Assembly: GCA_020634245.1 (NCBI GenBank)
Contig: JACKCC010000011.1
Coordinates: forward strand, 1-64,000
Direction: 5' to 3'
Length of the DNA: 64,000 nt
Origin: Ardenticatenaceae bacterium
Lineage (GTDB): Bacteria > Chloroflexota > Anaerolineae > Promineifilales > Promineifilaceae
Below the pieces are notes generated by a model, which searched no databases, was not told the origin of the DNA, and was given only the letters and a program-made list of their open reading frames with translations. Both the position numbers and the translations under genes were made by a program. Within the stretch, counting starts at the first letter, position 1; every line of letters starts with the position of its first letter. This document shows, piece by piece, positions 63,889-64,000 of the stretch.

Positions 63889-64000
63889 GACGATTTTGGC
63901 TGCTGGTTGGCTGCTGGCTGTTGGTAGGTTGTCAGAAAACAAACATTTCCGCAACGGCCGTTTCCCCCTCGCAACCAACCCCCATTTCACCAACTATCCA
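63885..64000 (+). CDS. Lipoprotein, 5' part only (runs off the window)
   Basis: TTG 63885 overlaps the previous stop (TTGA) and opens a signal peptide, RRFWLLVGCWLLVGC, with lipobox LVGC, followed by a Thr/Ser/Pro-rich linker with an in-frame ACGGCCGT (T-A-V). The frame is open to the window end. Function unknown. Confidence 0.6.
   Translation, partial: MRRFWLLVGCWLLVGCQKTNISATAVSPSQPTPISPTI

Overview
The window looks like a chromosomal piece of a mesophilic bacterium with fairly high GC, most likely a Chloroflexota (Anaerolineae-like) organism. This is inferred from gene content: corrinoid methyltransferase clusters of the MttB type with LIV-type transporters and a RACE-type activator, lipoproteins with Thr/Pro-rich linkers, and a DHH-CBS-tRNA nucleotidyltransferase fusion. 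No rRNA, tRNA, CRISPR array, transposase or phage gene was seen. The most striking global property is the palindromic octamer ACGGCCGT. I count roughly 90 copies by eye in 64 kb, in all reading frames.

Region 1 (1-20.1 kb, + strand) is a one-carbon/corrinoid locus. A fused MetV-MetF methylene-tetrahydrofolate reductase is followed by a cobalamin riboswitch with an intrinsic terminator. Then come a complete LIV-type ABC transporter (binding protein, two ATPases, two permeases), a methyl-tetrahydrofolate:corrinoid methyltransferase, a corrinoid protein, a non-pyrrolysine MttB-family methyltransferase, a second corrinoid protein and a DUF1638 remnant. A decayed second MttB-like gene follows. Last are two hydantoinase/oxoprolinase-like ASKHA proteins flanking a GntR/FCD regulator and a ferredoxin-ASKHA reductive activator of corrinoid proteins. 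Together they suggest import and demethylation of an N-methylated compound, with methyl groups passed through corrinoid proteins to tetrahydrofolate and then to MetVF. The substrate is not determined.

Region 2 (20.2-31.3 kb, - strand) holds an AT-rich orphan gene and small accessory genes: DUF4287, APH-like kinase, DUF1697, a MoaD-like protein with a beta-propeller partner, DinB, DHFR-like, isochorismatase, VOC, a zinc-ribbon metallo-beta-lactamase-like protein and an M23 lipoprotein.

Region 3 (31.6-41.7 kb) is central metabolism: pyruvate kinase, a PatB/MalY-type C-S lyase, ATP-dependent PEP carboxykinase coupled to an aspartate-type aminotransferase, and an aroH-aroF (chorismate mutase, DAHP synthase) operon. 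The aro operon is preceded by a Phe/Tyr-rich leader peptide and terminator, a probable attenuator. A GNAT protein and a class III aminotransferase follow.

Region 4 (42-50.4 kb) is an IclR-headed oxidative catabolic locus (GcvT-like, two FAD-dependent oxidoreductases, an alkyl-DHAP-synthase-like FAD oxidase, a pentapeptide-repeat gene). It is riddled with frameshifts between about 43.31 and 49.50 kb and lacks the ACGGCCGT octamer.

Region 5 (50.5-64 kb) holds a nitroreductase, a DHH-CBS-CCA enzyme with an in-frame repeat insertion, an AT-rich HEAT-repeat protein, a stand-alone PEP-synthase-type ATP-grasp protein, a HIT protein, an S51-like peptidase fused to a CysRS-like tail, a LysM-M23 lipoprotein, a TetR-controlled metallo-hydrolase operon and a DUF2344 protein.
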